Below the pieces are notes generated by a model that searched no databases, was not told the DNA's origin, and worked only from the letters and a program-made list of their open reading frames with translations. A program made the translations under genes and the position numbers. Positions 1 through 12,624 of a stretch of 64,000 bases of DNA are shown piece after piece (the first letter of the stretch is position 1; the number at the start of each line of letters is the position of its first letter). This DNA comes from Pantoea endophytica (GTDB lineage: Bacteria > Pseudomonadota > Gammaproteobacteria > Enterobacterales > Enterobacteriaceae). The DNA lies in NCBI RefSeq assembly GCF_002858935.1, contig NZ_PJRT01000031.1, positions 1 through 64,000 of the forward strand, given 5' to 3'.

Positions 1-133
1 AGTTCAGCGGTGCTCATCTGTAAAACGTCATAATGAATTTCATTATGTGTTCACTCGTGAGGCTTTGATATTTTTTTGCGTCCGGAGACGCGGATATCAA
101 TCCTGCGAGTGCCCACACAGATTGTCTGATAAA

Positions 134-145
134 TTGTTAAAGAGC
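134..145 (-). promoter_or_regulatory. rRNA leader boxA antitermination site
   Basis: On the minus strand this reads GCTCTTTAACAA and runs on into the conserved rRNA leader sequence with the TGTGTGGGCACTCG motif. In enterobacteria boxA is bound by NusB/S10 and makes rRNA transcription resistant to Rho. It lies downstream of promoters P1 and P2. The leader continues to base 1, so the 16S gene itself is outside the window. Confidence 0.85.
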
Positions 146-185
146 GTTGCGAACAGCGGCTGAACCGTCTGTCGCGAGGTGGCGT

Positions 186-213
186 ATACTACGCTACTCT
201 CCTTCGGAGTCAA
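186..213 (-). promoter_or_regulatory. rRNA operon promoter P2
   Basis: The minus strand shows TTGACT, a 16-base spacer and TAGTAT, about 120 bases downstream of P1 and just before the boxA leader. That is the position of P2 in enterobacterial rrn operons, where it gives basal rRNA transcription. Confidence 0.8.
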
Positions 214-306
214 ACACTTTTTTCAGCGTTTTCATCCGGCGGGATGAATTTCTTCACTCCCTGCTGAGCCGTCTGCGTTGCCGCTTTGCCGTCTCAGTGG
301 TGGCGC

Positions 307-334
307 ATTATAGGGAGTTATTCGGAGCTGACAA
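307..334 (-). promoter_or_regulatory. rRNA operon promoter P1
   Basis: The minus strand shows TTGTCA, a 16-base spacer and TATAAT, followed by a GC-rich GCGCC discriminator typical of stringently controlled rRNA promoters. The upstream bases 335-356 are AT-rich, as expected for an UP element. hemG ends only 56 bases upstream, the arrangement found at rrnA in E. coli. Any Fis sites would fall inside the end of hemG; I did not try to define them. Confidence 0.88.
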
Positions 335-389
335 GGGTTAATTGCAAATAAATTACTGTTCGACCTAAATTTCACCACAACGCTGTATT

Positions 390-926
390 TCACAACGATT
401 TGCCTGGTAACTGCGCAAAACCCTGGGCAAAAAGCGCCACTTTATTCCAATCGGTGTACTCCACTTCTTTCGATGTATCGGTTTCCCCGCCGGTCATACG
501 CATAATGAATTGAATCATGACGCGATCAAACCAGCGATAACGCGGATAACGCAACGCCCCAGCGAAAACCGCACAGCAATCGGGTTGCCACGGTGACTGC
601 TCCAGGAACTTGCGCGTATACGCATTGGTCTCTGGCGTACACTTATCTGCTTTACGCGCTGTCAGGTTGACACTAAAGAAGCCGCTCACCCGCTGCTGCA
701 GCTGTGCTCTGTGCTGGGTGACAAATTTCAGTAACGCCGGATTGAAATTGCCATAGCGGATCGAAGCACCAATCAGCACGCGATCATACTGCAACCAATC
801 AATCTGCTGCGCATGCAGTAAATCGATCACGTCACACAGTTGATGCGGCACTAACGTCTGTGCAATGCGCGCGGCAATGTCACGGGTTTGCCCATCGCGG
901 CTGGAATACAGAATCAACGCTTTCAT
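390..926 (-). CDS. hemG: menaquinone-dependent protoporphyrinogen IX dehydrogenase
   Basis: HemG oxidises protoporphyrinogen IX to protoporphyrin IX in heme synthesis, passing electrons through FMN to quinones at the inner membrane. The 178-residue product has the flavodoxin-like FMN phosphate loop near its N-terminus (LYSSRDGQT). It also has the family segment GGETDT and YTDW near the C-terminus. E. coli HemG is about 181 residues, so this copy is full length. It is the last gene of the leftward series pepQ-yigZ-trkH-hemG and lies 17 bases after trkH. No terminator is visible before the rRNA promoters. Confidence 0.95.
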   Translation of the reverse strand: MKALILYSSRDGQTRDIAARIAQTLVPHQLCDVIDLLHAQQIDWLQYDRVLIGASIRYGNFNPALLKFVTQHRAQLQQRVSGFFSVNLTARKADKCTPETNAYTRKFLEQSPWQPDCCAVFAGALRYPRYRWFDRVMIQFIMRMTGGETDTSKEVEYTDWNKVALFAQGFAQLPGKSL

Positions 927-943
927 TACTCAATCCTATTTTA

Positions 944-2395
944 TTATTCGCGCCAGAAGGTCGGCGTGAACAGCACCAGCAGCGTGAACACTTCAAGGCG
1001 TCCAAACAGCATGGTTAAAATCAAAATCCACTTCGCGACATCATTCATTGAAGTGAAGTTGTCTGCTACCACACCCAAACCGGGCCCGAGGTTATTCAGG
1101 GTCGCGGCCACGGCAGCAAAAGCCGAGAAGTCATCCACGCCGGTGGCGATGATCGCCAACATGCTGAGCAGGAACACCAGCGCATAAGCTGAGAAGAAAC
1201 CCCACACCGCTTCGAGGATACGTTCCGGCAGCGCGCGATTACCCAACTTGATGGTGTAAACCGCATTCGGGTGCACCAATCGCTTCAGTTCACGCGAACC
1301 CTGTTTGAACAGCAGAAGAATGCGAATCACCTTCAAACCGCCGCCGGTTGAACCCGCCATGCCGCCGATAAAAGCCGAGCACAGTAGCAGCACCGGCAGG
1401 AACAGCGGCCAGCGCGCAATGCTGTCGGTGGTAAAACCGGCCGTGGTCGCCATTGATACCACCTGGAAAAACGCCTGATTCAGCGTTTGCCAGCCGCTGG
1501 CGTACACATTGTGGAACCACAACACTATGGTACAGATCAGCACTAAGGTCAGTTGTACGCCAATAAACATGCGGAATTCGGGATCGCGCCAGTACACTTT
1601 CAGGTTGCGACCACTTAATAAAGAGAAGTGCAGGCCATAGTTACAGCCCGAGATCAGCAGAAATACCGCGACAATGGTATTGATAGTTGGGCTATTAAAG
1701 TAGCCGATGCTGGCATCATGGGTTGAGAACCCGCCAATCGCGATCGTCGAGAAGCTATGGCCGATAGCATCAAACATCGGCATGCCCGCCAGCCACAGCG
1801 CCACCGCGCACGCCACGGTGAGCAATACGTAGATCAGCCACAGCGTTTTAGCTGTTTCTGCGATACGCGGGCGCATCTTGTTATCTTTCAACGGTCCCGG
1901 CATTTCGGCTCGATAGAGCTGCATGCCACCCACGCCCAGAATGGGCAGAATCGCCACCGCCAGCACAATGATCCCCATCCCGCCGAGCCACTGCAGCATC
2001 TGACGATAGAACAAAATCGCTTTAGGCAACGTATCCAGTCCCACCAGCGTGGTGGCGCCGGTGGTAGTGAGGCCAGAGAAGGACTCAAAGAAGGCATCAG
2101 TGATTGAGAGATGCGGCTGCTCGGCGAAGATAAACGGCATCGCACCGACGCTGCCCAACACGGTCCAGAACAGCACCACGATAAGGAAACCTTCGCGCGG
2201 CTTGAGTTCGGTTTTCTGCTTGCGGTTTGGCCACCACAGCAGTGAACCGATAACGATCGCCATCATAAAGGTCTGACTGAACGCGCGCCCGGCACCATCA
2301 CGGTAAATCAAGGCGACGAGGCCCGGTAAAATCATGGTCACCGAGAACAGAATCACCAGCAGGCCCACGATGCGGGTAATGGCGCGAAAATGCAT
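944..2395 (-). CDS. trkH: Trk potassium uptake system membrane subunit
   Basis: TrkH is the potassium-conducting inner-membrane subunit of the Trk system and works with the cytosolic NAD-binding protein TrkA. The 483 residues equal the E. coli length. Four pore-loop repeats can be followed, including TTTGATT near residue 111, IGGFST near 221, TTAGFTT near 318 and LNNLGPG near 435. Hydrophobic helices fill most of the chain. It sits between yigZ (27-base gap) and hemG (17-base gap), so co-transcription is likely. trkA is not in the window. Confidence 0.95.
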   Translation of the reverse strand: MHFRAITRIVGLLVILFSVTMILPGLVALIYRDGAGRAFSQTFMMAIVIGSLLWWPNRKQKTELKPREGFLIVVLFWTVLGSVGAMPFIFAEQPHLSITDAFFESFSGLTTTGATTLVGLDTLPKAILFYRQMLQWLGGMGIIVLAVAILPILGVGGMQLYRAEMPGPLKDNKMRPRIAETAKTLWLIYVLLTVACAVALWLAGMPMFDAIGHSFSTIAIGGFSTHDASIGYFNSPTINTIVAVFLLISGCNYGLHFSLLSGRNLKVYWRDPEFRMFIGVQLTLVLICTIVLWFHNVYASGWQTLNQAFFQVVSMATTAGFTTDSIARWPLFLPVLLLCSAFIGGMAGSTGGGLKVIRILLLFKQGSRELKRLVHPNAVYTIKLGNRALPERILEAVWGFFSAYALVFLLSMLAIIATGVDDFSAFAAVAATLNNLGPGLGVVADNFTSMNDVAKWILILTMLFGRLEVFTLLVLFTPTFWRE

Positions 2396-2422
2396 TCAGC
2401 CGTTTCCTTTAAACAGAAGCTT

Positions 2423-3040
2423 TTAGTTTGTCAGCGGGATGAGCGTCAGCGCGCCCCGGCTGTAATCAGACAGGTTTTGGCGAAAGCCATCAATCTGCGC
2501 ATGCGGCAACGCTAAACGCAGCGCAATACGATCCTGATAATGGCTCTCTTCTATAATGCCGTCAAAACGTTGCAGCAAGCGTTCGATGTCGCTGAGTTGG
2601 GCGTAATCGCACTGCAGGGTAAAAGATTCCATCGGCACTTTACGCTGACGCGCCAGTTGCTTCAGTCCTTGCTGCACGCCGCCGCCATAAGCTTTTACCA
2701 GGCCGCCGGTGCCCAGCATAATGCCGCCATAATAACGCACTACCACCGCGGTGATCTCACCGACACCGCTACCCATCAGCTGGGCCAGCATCGGTTTGCC
2801 CGCGGTGCCAGAAGGTTCGCCATCATCGGAGAAACCCAGCTGCTGCGAATCATCCGGCGCACCCGCCACCCACGCACAGCAGTGATGCCGCGCGGTAGGA
2901 TGTTCCTGCTTCACCTGCTGCACAAACGCACGCGCCGCTTCCACGCCGGCCGTGTGCGCCAGCAAGGTGATGAAGCGGCTTTTCTTGATGGTTTCCTCAC
3001 TGAGACTCACGGCCTGAGCGGGAATGTCGTAAGCATCCAT
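2423..3040 (-). CDS. yigZ: IMPACT-family protein YigZ
   Basis: This 205-residue protein belongs to the UPF0029/IMPACT family, whose bacterial members have no firmly established biochemical role. The conserved block is visible as HHCCAW near residue 53, followed by FSDDGEPSGTAGKPML and VVVRYYGGIMLGTGGLVKAY. The C-terminal third is the smaller alpha-beta domain of the family. Its start codon overlaps the pepQ stop codon by one base (TGATG), which points to translational coupling with the prolidase gene. E. coli YigZ is 204 residues. Confidence 0.93.
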   Translation of the reverse strand: MDAYDIPAQAVSLSEETIKKSRFITLLAHTAGVEAARAFVQQVKQEHPTARHHCCAWVAGAPDDSQQLGFSDDGEPSGTAGKPMLAQLMGSGVGEITAVVVRYYGGIMLGTGGLVKAYGGGVQQGLKQLARQRKVPMESFTLQCDYAQLSDIERLLQRFDGIIEESHYQDRIALRLALPHAQIDGFRQNLSDYSRGALTLIPLTN

Positions 3041-4371
3041 CAGGCAAGGTGCAGGTCGCGCGTCATGTTTTCAATGCGATTAGCGTGAACCACCACGTTA
3101 TCCTCGATACGAATACCGCCGTAAGGTTTCAGTGCATCAATTGCCGCCCAGTCAAAGTATTGGCTGAACTTGCCGCCGCGCAGCTTCGTCAGCAGCGAAT
3201 CGATAATATAGAAGCCCGGTTCGATAGTCAGCACCATGCCAGGTTCCAGCACGCGCGTACAACGCAAATACGGATACTGCGACGGTGCCGCCAGATGCGT
3301 ACCGTTGTCATCCTGCATGAAGCCAGCCACATCGTGCACCTGCAAGCCGAGCGGATGTCCAAGGCCGTGCGGCATAAACGGACCGGTTAAATCTTCCGCC
3401 ACCAGCGTCTCTTCAGTCAGGCCTTTCACCAACTCGAACTTCAGCAGCAGACGCGCAATGCGCTGATGCATCTGCAGATGATAATCGGTATAGCGCACGC
3501 CGGCTTTCAAGGTGGCGATCAGCGCCAGCTCTTCCTTGTTCATCGCCGCAACCATGTCGGCATAGCGCGATTTGCTCTGCGCCGCGTAGCTGCGCGTCAG
3601 GTCAGCGGCGTAACCGAGGTATTCCGCACCGGCGTCAATCAGGAAGCTGTGGCGTTTGGCCGGCGGCTGATGATCCAGTTTGGTGTAGTGCAGCACCGCG
3701 GCATGTTCATTGAGCGCGATGATGTTGCCATATGGCACATCGGTATCGCGATGGCCGGTTGCGGTCAGATAGGCGATATTGATATCGAACTCGCTCATGC
3801 CAGAGAAGAACGCCTCTTTGGCAGCGCGATGGCCCGCCACCGCCAGCTTCTGCGCTTCGCGCATACACGCCAGTTCATAGTCGGTTTTGATACTGCGATG
3901 ATAATGCAGGAAATCGATCACGCCTTTCGGGTTCACCTGCTCGCTGTTAATACCGAGCTGGGAAGCGCGTGACGGCACCGGACCGATATAGGCCACTTTC
4001 TCGCGCTGTGCTGGCAGCAGCTGCGCGATCTCATCGGCACTCTTCAGGCCAATCACCTCCACGTCGTTAGTCCAGAAGCTGTTTGGCAGCGGCTCAACGT
4101 TGTGCCAGTAATCAACCGGCGAATAGAACCACAGCTTGGGTTTATTCACGCCATCAATCCATAACCAGCAGTTTGGCACCTGCGTCACCGGCACCCACGC
4201 TTTGAACTGGGGATTCACCTTAAACGGATAGTCGTGATCGTCGAGAAAAACGGTCAACAGTTCGCCGGAATGAATCAGCATGGCATCAAGCTTAAAGCGA
4301 GCCAGCACCTGCTGCGCTCGCTGCTGCAGCGTATTGATGTGCGCGTGATACAGGGTTTTCAGTGAATCCAT
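3040..4371 (-). CDS. pepQ: Xaa-Pro dipeptidase (prolidase)
   Basis: PepQ hydrolyses dipeptides with C-terminal proline in the cytosol using two metal ions. From the chosen start it has 443 residues, the E. coli length. The pita-bread metal ligands are recognisable: Asp in IDAGAEY and in AADLTRSY, His in GLGHPLG, Glu in TIEPGFY, and Glu in RIEDN. An in-frame start 198 bases further upstream would add 66 residues that look like translated intergenic DNA. The chosen ATG has a GGAGA ribosome site at good spacing. It is divergent from fadBA. Confidence 0.94.
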   Translation of the reverse strand: MDSLKTLYHAHINTLQQRAQQVLARFKLDAMLIHSGELLTVFLDDHDYPFKVNPQFKAWVPVTQVPNCWLWIDGVNKPKLWFYSPVDYWHNVEPLPNSFWTNDVEVIGLKSADEIAQLLPAQREKVAYIGPVPSRASQLGINSEQVNPKGVIDFLHYHRSIKTDYELACMREAQKLAVAGHRAAKEAFFSGMSEFDINIAYLTATGHRDTDVPYGNIIALNEHAAVLHYTKLDHQPPAKRHSFLIDAGAEYLGYAADLTRSYAAQSKSRYADMVAAMNKEELALIATLKAGVRYTDYHLQMHQRIARLLLKFELVKGLTEETLVAEDLTGPFMPHGLGHPLGLQVHDVAGFMQDDNGTHLAAPSQYPYLRCTRVLEPGMVLTIEPGFYIIDSLLTKLRGGKFSQYFDWAAIDALKPYGGIRIEDNVVVHANRIENMTRDLHLA

Positions 4372-4513
4372 GGACTTGTCTCCGATGTCGCGAAAGTGGC
4401 CGCAGTGTAGCACAGCCGTGTTAGTGATGCCGTGCTGCGCGCGCTGTGATCGTTGTATCAAATAATCAAACTCTGGTTTGCAAATAATTAACATCACACT
4501 CACACTCCAACTC

Positions 4514-4530
4514 ATCTGGTATGACCAGAT
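4514..4530. promoter_or_regulatory. FadR operator of fadBA
   Basis: A perfect 17-base palindrome, ATCTGGTATGACCAGAT, lies 28-44 bases before the fadB start. It differs by one central base from the fadB operator I recall from E. coli (ATCTGGTACGACCAGAT). FadR represses beta-oxidation genes until long-chain acyl-CoA releases it. The exact -10/-35 elements in this gap are not clear to me. Confidence 0.88.
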
Positions 4531-4557
4531 CAACTTTCGCGGTTTCAGGAGACGGAC

Positions 4558-7915
<3,358 letters not shown>

Positions 7916-7936
7916 TACGTTAATGTTGCACGTGTT

Positions 7937-7960
7937 ACCGCCCTTTCGGGCGGTTTTTTT
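7937..7960 (+). terminator. fadBA rho-independent terminator
   Basis: A seven-pair stem ACCGCCC/GGGCGGT with a TTTC loop is followed by seven T residues, 21 bases after the fadA stop codon. Confidence 0.9.
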
Positions 7961-8000
7961 ACGCAATACATTGCGCCGCGACGAATCCGTGCACATTCTC

Positions 8001-8021
8001 GTAGCGGCGCGATTTATCGCG
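8001..8021 (+). repeat. GTAG-type REP-like palindrome (single)
   Basis: GTAG is followed by a GC-rich hairpin with arms CGCGAT and ATCGCG around TT. The unit resembles the two halves of the palindrome at 37707-37779. It lies between convergent fadA and fre. A GCGCCGC/GCGGCGC inverted pair (7973-7979 and 8004-8010) encloses the preceding bases. GTAG plus an imperfect hairpin is the signature of REP elements mobilised by RAYT transposases; family membership here is inference from three copies. Confidence 0.55.
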
Positions 8022-8032
8022 TTCTGTTGACC

Positions 8033-8734
8033 TCAAATAAAGGCAAACGCATCGCCAAACATCTGCGCTTCCAGCGCACCGCGCTCGGCGCAGAAACGCT
8101 CACGCGCAATCTTCGCCATCTCAAAACGACCGGCAATATAGATATCGTGCTCGCTGAGCGACGCGAAATCCTGCATCACCGCCGTCAGCACCGTGCCGCT
8201 GCGTCCGGTCCAGTCATCCGCCGGTTGTTCAACCACCGGGATCACTTTCAGGTTCGGATGCTTCACCGCCAGTGCATTCAGCTCATCCAGATCGTACAGA
8301 TGCATCAGCTCACGGCCGCCCCAGTAAATCGCGATCTCGCGATCGGGTTGCTGTGCGAGCGCGGTCAGCAGAATAGAACGCGCATAGGAGAAGCCGGTAC
8401 CGCCCGCGATCAGAATGATCGGACGCTCGCTATCTTCACGCAGCCAGGCATCGCCGTGCGGCATATCAACCGTAATCTGGCGATCGTTCTTGATGCGGTC
8501 CATCACCGCCATCGCGTAGAGATTGAGATCCGACGCGCCGATGTGCAGCTCAATGATGTCCTTTTCCATTGGCGTAGAAGCCAGTGAAAACGGGCGCTTA
8601 TCGCGCTCATCCATCACCACCATCAAATACTGTCCGGCGCGGAAGTTAAAATCCGCCGCCGGAATTAAACGAACGCGGTAAACCGTGTCCGTAATCGCTT
8701 CAACCGAAGTCACTTTGCAGCTTAACGTTGTCAT
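8033..8734 (-). CDS. fre: NAD(P)H-flavin reductase
   Basis: Fre reduces free riboflavin, FMN or FAD with NAD(P)H and supplies reduced flavin in the cytosol. The 233 residues equal the E. coli length. The flavin-binding RPFSLAS motif is at about residues 47-53. The pyridine-nucleotide loop [12 protein letters not shown] is near residue 111, and the chain ends with the family tail GDAFAFI. It lies 39 bases after ubiD on the same strand. Reduced flavin from Fre can serve prenyl-FMN formation for UbiD, so the pairing makes metabolic sense, though that link is inference. Confidence 0.95.
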   Translation of the reverse strand: MTTLSCKVTSVEAITDTVYRVRLIPAADFNFRAGQYLMVVMDERDKRPFSLASTPMEKDIIELHIGASDLNLYAMAVMDRIKNDRQITVDMPHGDAWLREDSERPIILIAGGTGFSYARSILLTALAQQPDREIAIYWGGRELMHLYDLDELNALAVKHPNLKVIPVVEQPADDWTGRSGTVLTAVMQDFASLSEHDIYIAGRFEMAKIARERFCAERGALEAQMFGDAFAFI

Positions 8735-8773
8735 GCGTTCCCTTTTTCTTCGGGTCTAATTGGTCTGCCGCCG

Positions 8774-10258
8774 TTAGCGCTGCGGCGGCTCGGCAAAGAT
8801 AGCTAACTCATCCCAAATGGCGTCAATGCGCGCGGTCACCGCCGGATCTTTCACAATCGGCGTGCCCCACTCGCGCGTGGTTTCACCCGGCCACTTATTG
8901 GTCGCATCAAGTCCCATCTTCGAGCCTAAGCCGGAAACCGGCGAGGCGAAGTCGAGATAATCGATGGGCGTGTTCTCAACCAGCACCGTATCGCGTGCCG
9001 GATCCATGCGGGTGGTAATCGCCCAAATCACATCATTCCAGTCGCGCGCGTTGACGTCGTCATCGCACACAATCACGAACTTGGTGTACATGAACTGACG
9101 CAGGAACGACCACACGCCGAACATCACGCGCTTGGCGTGACCCGCGTACTGTTTCTTGATCGTTACTACCGCGAGGCGATAAGAGCAGCCCTCCGGTGGC
9201 AGATAGAAATCAACGATCTCCGGGAATTGCTTGATCAGAATCGGCACCAGCACTTCATTGAGCGCCACGCCCAGCACCGCCGGTTCATCCGGTGGACGTC
9301 CGGTGTAGGTTGAATGATAAATCGGGTTGCGACGTTGCGTTACGTGCGTCACGGTAAACACCGGGAAGCTATCTACTTCATTGTAGTAGCCTGTGTGGTC
9401 GCCGTACGGACCTTCCGGCGCGACATCGCCCGGCTCGATATAACCTTCCAGCACGATTTCCGCGCTGGCCGGCACTTCGAGTTCGTTCGAAACGCACTTC
9501 ACCACTTCGGTTTTGTTACCGCGCAGCAAACCGGCAAAGGCGTATTCGGAGAGTGTATCCGGCACCGGCGTTACCGCGCCGAGAATGGTGGCAGGATCGG
9601 CGCCCAGCGCCACCGACACCGGGAAACGTTCGCCCGGATGCGCTTTACACCACTCCTGGAAATCCAGCGCGCCGCCGCGATGCGACAGCCAGCGCATAAT
9701 CACGCGGTTCTTGCCGATCACCTGCTGACGATAGATACCCAGATTTTGTCGCTCTTTATGCGGGCCGCGCGTGACGGTTAATCCCCACGTAATCAGCGGC
9801 GCAGCATCGCCCGGCCAGCATTTCATCACCGGAATGCGCGACAGATCGACGTCATCGCCGCTGAAAATCTCTTCCTGGCACGGCGCATTGCGCAGGCGCT
9901 TGGTTGGCATGTTCAGCACTTGCTTGAACTGCGGCATCTTATCAAACAGATCGCGGAAGCCTTTTGGCGGCTCCGGCTCTTTCAGGAACGCCAGCAGCTT
10001 GCCCACTTCACGCAGCGCACTGACCTCTTCCTGGCCCATGCCCATCGCCACGCGTTTTGGTGTGCCAAACAGATTACACAGCACCGGCATGTCGTACCCT
10101 TTCGGGTTTTCGAACAGCAGCGCCGGGCCGCCAGCGCGCAGCGTGCGGTCGGCAATTTCCGTCATCTCTAACTCAGGATCGATCTCCTGAGTGATGCGCT
10201 TTAACTCGCCACGCTGTTCCAGCAATGCGAGGAAGTCTCGTAAATCCTGATATTTCAT
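8774..10258 (-). CDS. ubiD: 4-hydroxy-3-polyprenylbenzoate decarboxylase
   Basis: UbiD decarboxylates the polyprenylated 4-hydroxybenzoate intermediate of ubiquinone synthesis using prenylated FMN made by UbiX. The product has 494 residues, close to the E. coli 497. Family blocks include [16 protein letters not shown] near residue 190, GADPATI near 220 and [10 protein letters not shown] near 240. Near residue 270-290 it has [27 protein letters not shown] -10 hexamer lies 34 bases upstream of the start. UbiB, UbiE and UbiJ of the same pathway are encoded a few kilobases to the right. Confidence 0.96.
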   Translation of the reverse strand: MKYQDLRDFLALLEQRGELKRITQEIDPELEMTEIADRTLRAGGPALLFENPKGYDMPVLCNLFGTPKRVAMGMGQEEVSALREVGKLLAFLKEPEPPKGFRDLFDKMPQFKQVLNMPTKRLRNAPCQEEIFSGDDVDLSRIPVMKCWPGDAAPLITWGLTVTRGPHKERQNLGIYRQQVIGKNRVIMRWLSHRGGALDFQEWCKAHPGERFPVSVALGADPATILGAVTPVPDTLSEYAFAGLLRGNKTEVVKCVSNELEVPASAEIVLEGYIEPGDVAPEGPYGDHTGYYNEVDSFPVFTVTHVTQRRNPIYHSTYTGRPPDEPAVLGVALNEVLVPILIKQFPEIVDFYLPPEGCSYRLAVVTIKKQYAGHAKRVMFGVWSFLRQFMYTKFVIVCDDDVNARDWNDVIWAITTRMDPARDTVLVENTPIDYLDFASPVSGLGSKMGLDATNKWPGETTREWGTPIVKDPAVTARIDAIWDELAIFAEPPQR

Positions 10259-10291
10259 GCGGCTTTAGCTTTCCGGCCAGAGTGAAACGCC

Positions 10292-10297
10292 ATTATA
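10292..10297 (-). promoter_or_regulatory. probable ubiD -10 element
   Basis: A perfect TATAAT on the minus strand lies in the 73-base gap between pepE and ubiD. No good -35 is seen at 16-18 bases. The hexamer sits in the loop of a small inverted repeat, AAACGCC/GGCGTTT, that could also act as a weak pepE terminator. Confidence 0.4.
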
Positions 10298-10331
10298 GAG
10301 GCGTTTTACGCTGACATGTTGAGGTTTTGCG

Positions 10332-11063
10332 TCAGGCAGGCTGACAGGAAAACGGCACCAGCGACTGAATCGCCAATACATCGTGATAAGCAGTAATCGG
10401 CTCGCCGTGACGGAACACTTTGAAGTCTTCACCGCGTGCGCTGTAGTAACGCAGGCGATTTTCGCTCACGTGCAGGAAGCTGGCTTCACGCAGCGCAATC
10501 ACCGATTCATGCGGGTTAACGGCACAGAACTCGGCCAGTCGTTCGTCACGCGTTTCGCCCATATGGCCGCTGACGTGCGCATCAAGATAATGCGGATTGA
10601 TCTGCACCGGGAACAAACCCAGCGCGGGCAACACTACGCTGCTGCGCACCGGCATATCATTGGTGGTGCGAATGGAAGGCGTTGCCACATTGCAACCGGC
10701 GCTCCAGCCGACGTACGGCACATCACGCTCGCGCACCGCGTGTTGGATAGCGACGATCAAGCCGTGCTCGTGCAGCATTTGATTGAGGAACCAGGTATTT
10801 CCGCCGCTCACCAGAATCAGCTCAGCTTGTTCAATCGCCGCAACGGGCGATGCAAACTCGTGCACGGTGCGCACGTCAATGCCTAACGACGCGGATAAGT
10901 CCTGCGCGCGCTGCGCGTGATCGCCACGAATAATCGCGTACGGTACCAGCACCGCCGAAGTGATGCCGCGCTGGGCGATCATCGCATGCAGCTGCGGGTG
11001 GGCGTAACTTAACAGCGGCGCATCGTCAGCCACTTTACCGTTACTCAACAGGAACAGTTCCAT
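10332..11063 (-). CDS. pepE: dipeptidase E (alpha-aspartyl dipeptidase), S51 family
   Basis: This 243-residue protein matches peptidase family S51, cytosolic serine peptidases that cleave N-terminal aspartyl dipeptides. The nucleophile elbow GWSAG places Ser at residue 121, and LVSGGNTWFL and RTTNDMP, followed by QINPHY, are family signatures. E. coli PepE is 229 residues; the extra length is mainly at the C-terminus (after RYYSARGEDF). In E. coli pepE lies elsewhere, so its place between ubiD and rfaH is a local rearrangement or gain. Paralogy to another PepE in this genome cannot be excluded. Confidence 0.85.
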   Translation of the reverse strand: MELFLLSNGKVADDAPLLSYAHPQLHAMIAQRGITSAVLVPYAIIRGDHAQRAQDLSASLGIDVRTVHEFASPVAAIEQAELILVSGGNTWFLNQMLHEHGLIVAIQHAVRERDVPYVGWSAGCNVATPSIRTTNDMPVRSSVVLPALGLFPVQINPHYLDAHVSGHMGETRDERLAEFCAVNPHESVIALREASFLHVSENRLRYYSARGEDFKVFRHGEPITAYHDVLAIQSLVPFSCQPA

Positions 11064-11272
11064 CAGCCACTCCTTTTCAATCGAAAGATGGGGAGGGAGT
11101 CTGATACAGATGGTCGCCGGCCGTCAATTTTCTTGCAAGAAAGCGTAAATAAGCCGCATCAATCGGATAAATCGTAGTGAAATTGTTTTCAGCGCCCGGT
11201 TTCCACCCGCCGATGCGCTATAACTCTGACAACTGATTTGATATTCTTAGCGTCCATTATTTGGGAGCGGTT

Positions 11273-11761
11273 ATGGAATCCTGGTACTTACTCTATTGCA
11301 AACGTGGACAACTGTTGCGCGCGAAAGAGCATCTTGAGCGGCAAGAGGTGAATTGCCTCAGCCCGATGATCGCTCTGGAGAAGATTGTGCGCGGTAAACG
11401 CACCACCGTGAGTGAGCCGCTGTTTCCCAACTATCTGTTTATCGAATTCGATCCCGAAGCGATTCACACCACCACCATCAGCAGCACGCGCGGCGTCAGC
11501 CACTTCGTGCGCTTTGGCACCATGCCGGCCACCGTATCAAATGATGTGATCGAAGCGCTGCAAACCGACGTGCCGCAGATCGTGCTTGATGCGGAAACCC
11601 CGCAAAGCGGTGATGAAGTGATCATCACCGATGGCACGTTCGAAGGATTGCGCGCCATTTTTGCCGAGCCGGATGGCGAAACGCGCTCCGTTCTGCTGCT
11701 CAACATGCTGAACAAACAGGTGATGCGCAGCGTGGATAACAAACAGTTCCGTAAACTCTAA
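11273..11761 (+). CDS. rfaH: transcription antitermination factor RfaH
   Basis: RfaH is a NusG paralogue recruited to RNA polymerase at ops sites to suppress pausing and Rho action in long surface-polysaccharide and virulence operons. The 162 residues equal the E. coli length. The NGN domain begins [14 protein letters not shown] and includes PLFPNYLF. The C-terminal part ([18 protein letters not shown]) is the region that refolds between helical and KOW forms. The ATG chosen has GGGAG eight bases upstream; a TTG twelve bases earlier would add four residues. Its stop overlaps that of convergent tatD. Confidence 0.96.
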   Translation: MESWYLLYCKRGQLLRAKEHLERQEVNCLSPMIALEKIVRGKRTTVSEPLFPNYLFIEFDPEAIHTTTISSTRGVSHFVRFGTMPATVSNDVIEALQTDVPQIVLDAETPQSGDEVIITDGTFEGLRAIFAEPDGETRSVLLLNMLNKQVMRSVDNKQFRKL

Positions 11762-12540
11762 GCGAGTTTAAACAGCTGACGCGCGTTGAGATTAACCTGC
11801 GCGCCCAGCGCTTCCGCCTCCTCGCCACGCCAGTTTGCCACCTGCTGCACAATATGCGGCAGGAAGCATGGCTCATTGCGGCGCGAAGTGGGACGCGGAT
11901 GCATATCGCGCGGCAGTAAATACGGTGCGTCGGTTTCCAGTAACAGGCGCTCAGCCGGAATCAGCGGCAGCAATTCACGCAGTTCCATGCCGCGACGCTC
12001 GTCGCATACCCAACCGGTAATGCCCACCGACAATCCCAGCGCCAGGCACGCTTGCAGCTCGTCACGCGTACCGGTAAAGCAGTGCACGACTGCGCCAACC
12101 AGCTTCGGTAGCCACGGCTCAAGTACTGCAACAAAACGATCGTGCGCTTCACGGCAATGCAAAAACACCGGCAGCTGCAGCTCAGCGGCCAACGCCAGCT
12201 GCGCATCGAAAGCGTATTCCTGCTGATCGTGGGCCGAAAGATTGCGATTGAAATCCAGGCCACATTCGCCAATCGCGACCACCTGCTCACTTTCGGCCAT
12301 GCGACGCAAGGTATTCGCGGTTTCCGCCGACCATTCACTGGCATGGTGCGGATGGACGCCGGCGGTTGACCAGCAATAGCCCGCGTGCAATGCCGCCAGC
12401 TGCCGCGCCTGCTGGCTCTCCAGCGCGTTGGTGCCGGTAATTAACAGGCCGGTGACGCCTGCTTCGCGCGCACGTTTTACCACCTGCTCGCGATCTTTTG
12501 CGAATTGCGTGCTGGTCAGGTTTACACCGATATCAAACAT
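11758..12540 (-). CDS. tatD: TatD-family 3'-5' DNase/metal hydrolase
   Basis: TatD is a cytosolic metal-dependent nuclease of the amidohydrolase fold, linked in E. coli to DNA repair; it is not needed for Tat transport despite its name. The 260-residue chain starts MFDIGVNLT and carries the metal-binding Glu of GECGLDFNR, the His of FLHCREAH, the His of VVHCFTGT and the Asp of [12 protein letters not shown]. It lies downstream of tatABC, but a strong leftward terminator is in between. Most of its transcription may therefore come from a separate promoter or readthrough. Its stop overlaps rfaH by four bases. Confidence 0.95.
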   Translation of the reverse strand: MFDIGVNLTSTQFAKDREQVVKRAREAGVTGLLITGTNALESQQARQLAALHAGYCWSTAGVHPHHASEWSAETANTLRRMAESEQVVAIGECGLDFNRNLSAHDQQEYAFDAQLALAAELQLPVFLHCREAHDRFVAVLEPWLPKLVGAVVHCFTGTRDELQACLALGLSVGITGWVCDERRGMELRELLPLIPAERLLLETDAPYLLPRDMHPRPTSRRNEPCFLPHIVQQVANWRGEEAEALGAQVNLNARQLFKLA

Positions 12541-12550
12541 GTCTTCTCCC

Positions 12551-12579
12551 CAATAAAAAACCGCCCAACGGGGCGGTTT
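12551..12579 (-). terminator. tatABC rho-independent terminator
   Basis: On the minus strand an eight-pair stem AACCGCCC/GGGCGGTT with a CGTT loop runs directly into a T-rich tract (TTTTTT after the stem). It lies 46 bases after the tatC stop and only about ten bases before the tatD start. Confidence 0.85.
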
Positions 12580-12624
12580 AGATTCATCTTCCCGCGCGCT
12601 GCGGGATGCCCTGCATTAAGGACA

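Noticed and set aside
147-341. 64-codon open frame in the rRNA promoter region
   Set aside because: It runs antisense through both rRNA promoters and the boxA leader and has no ribosome site.
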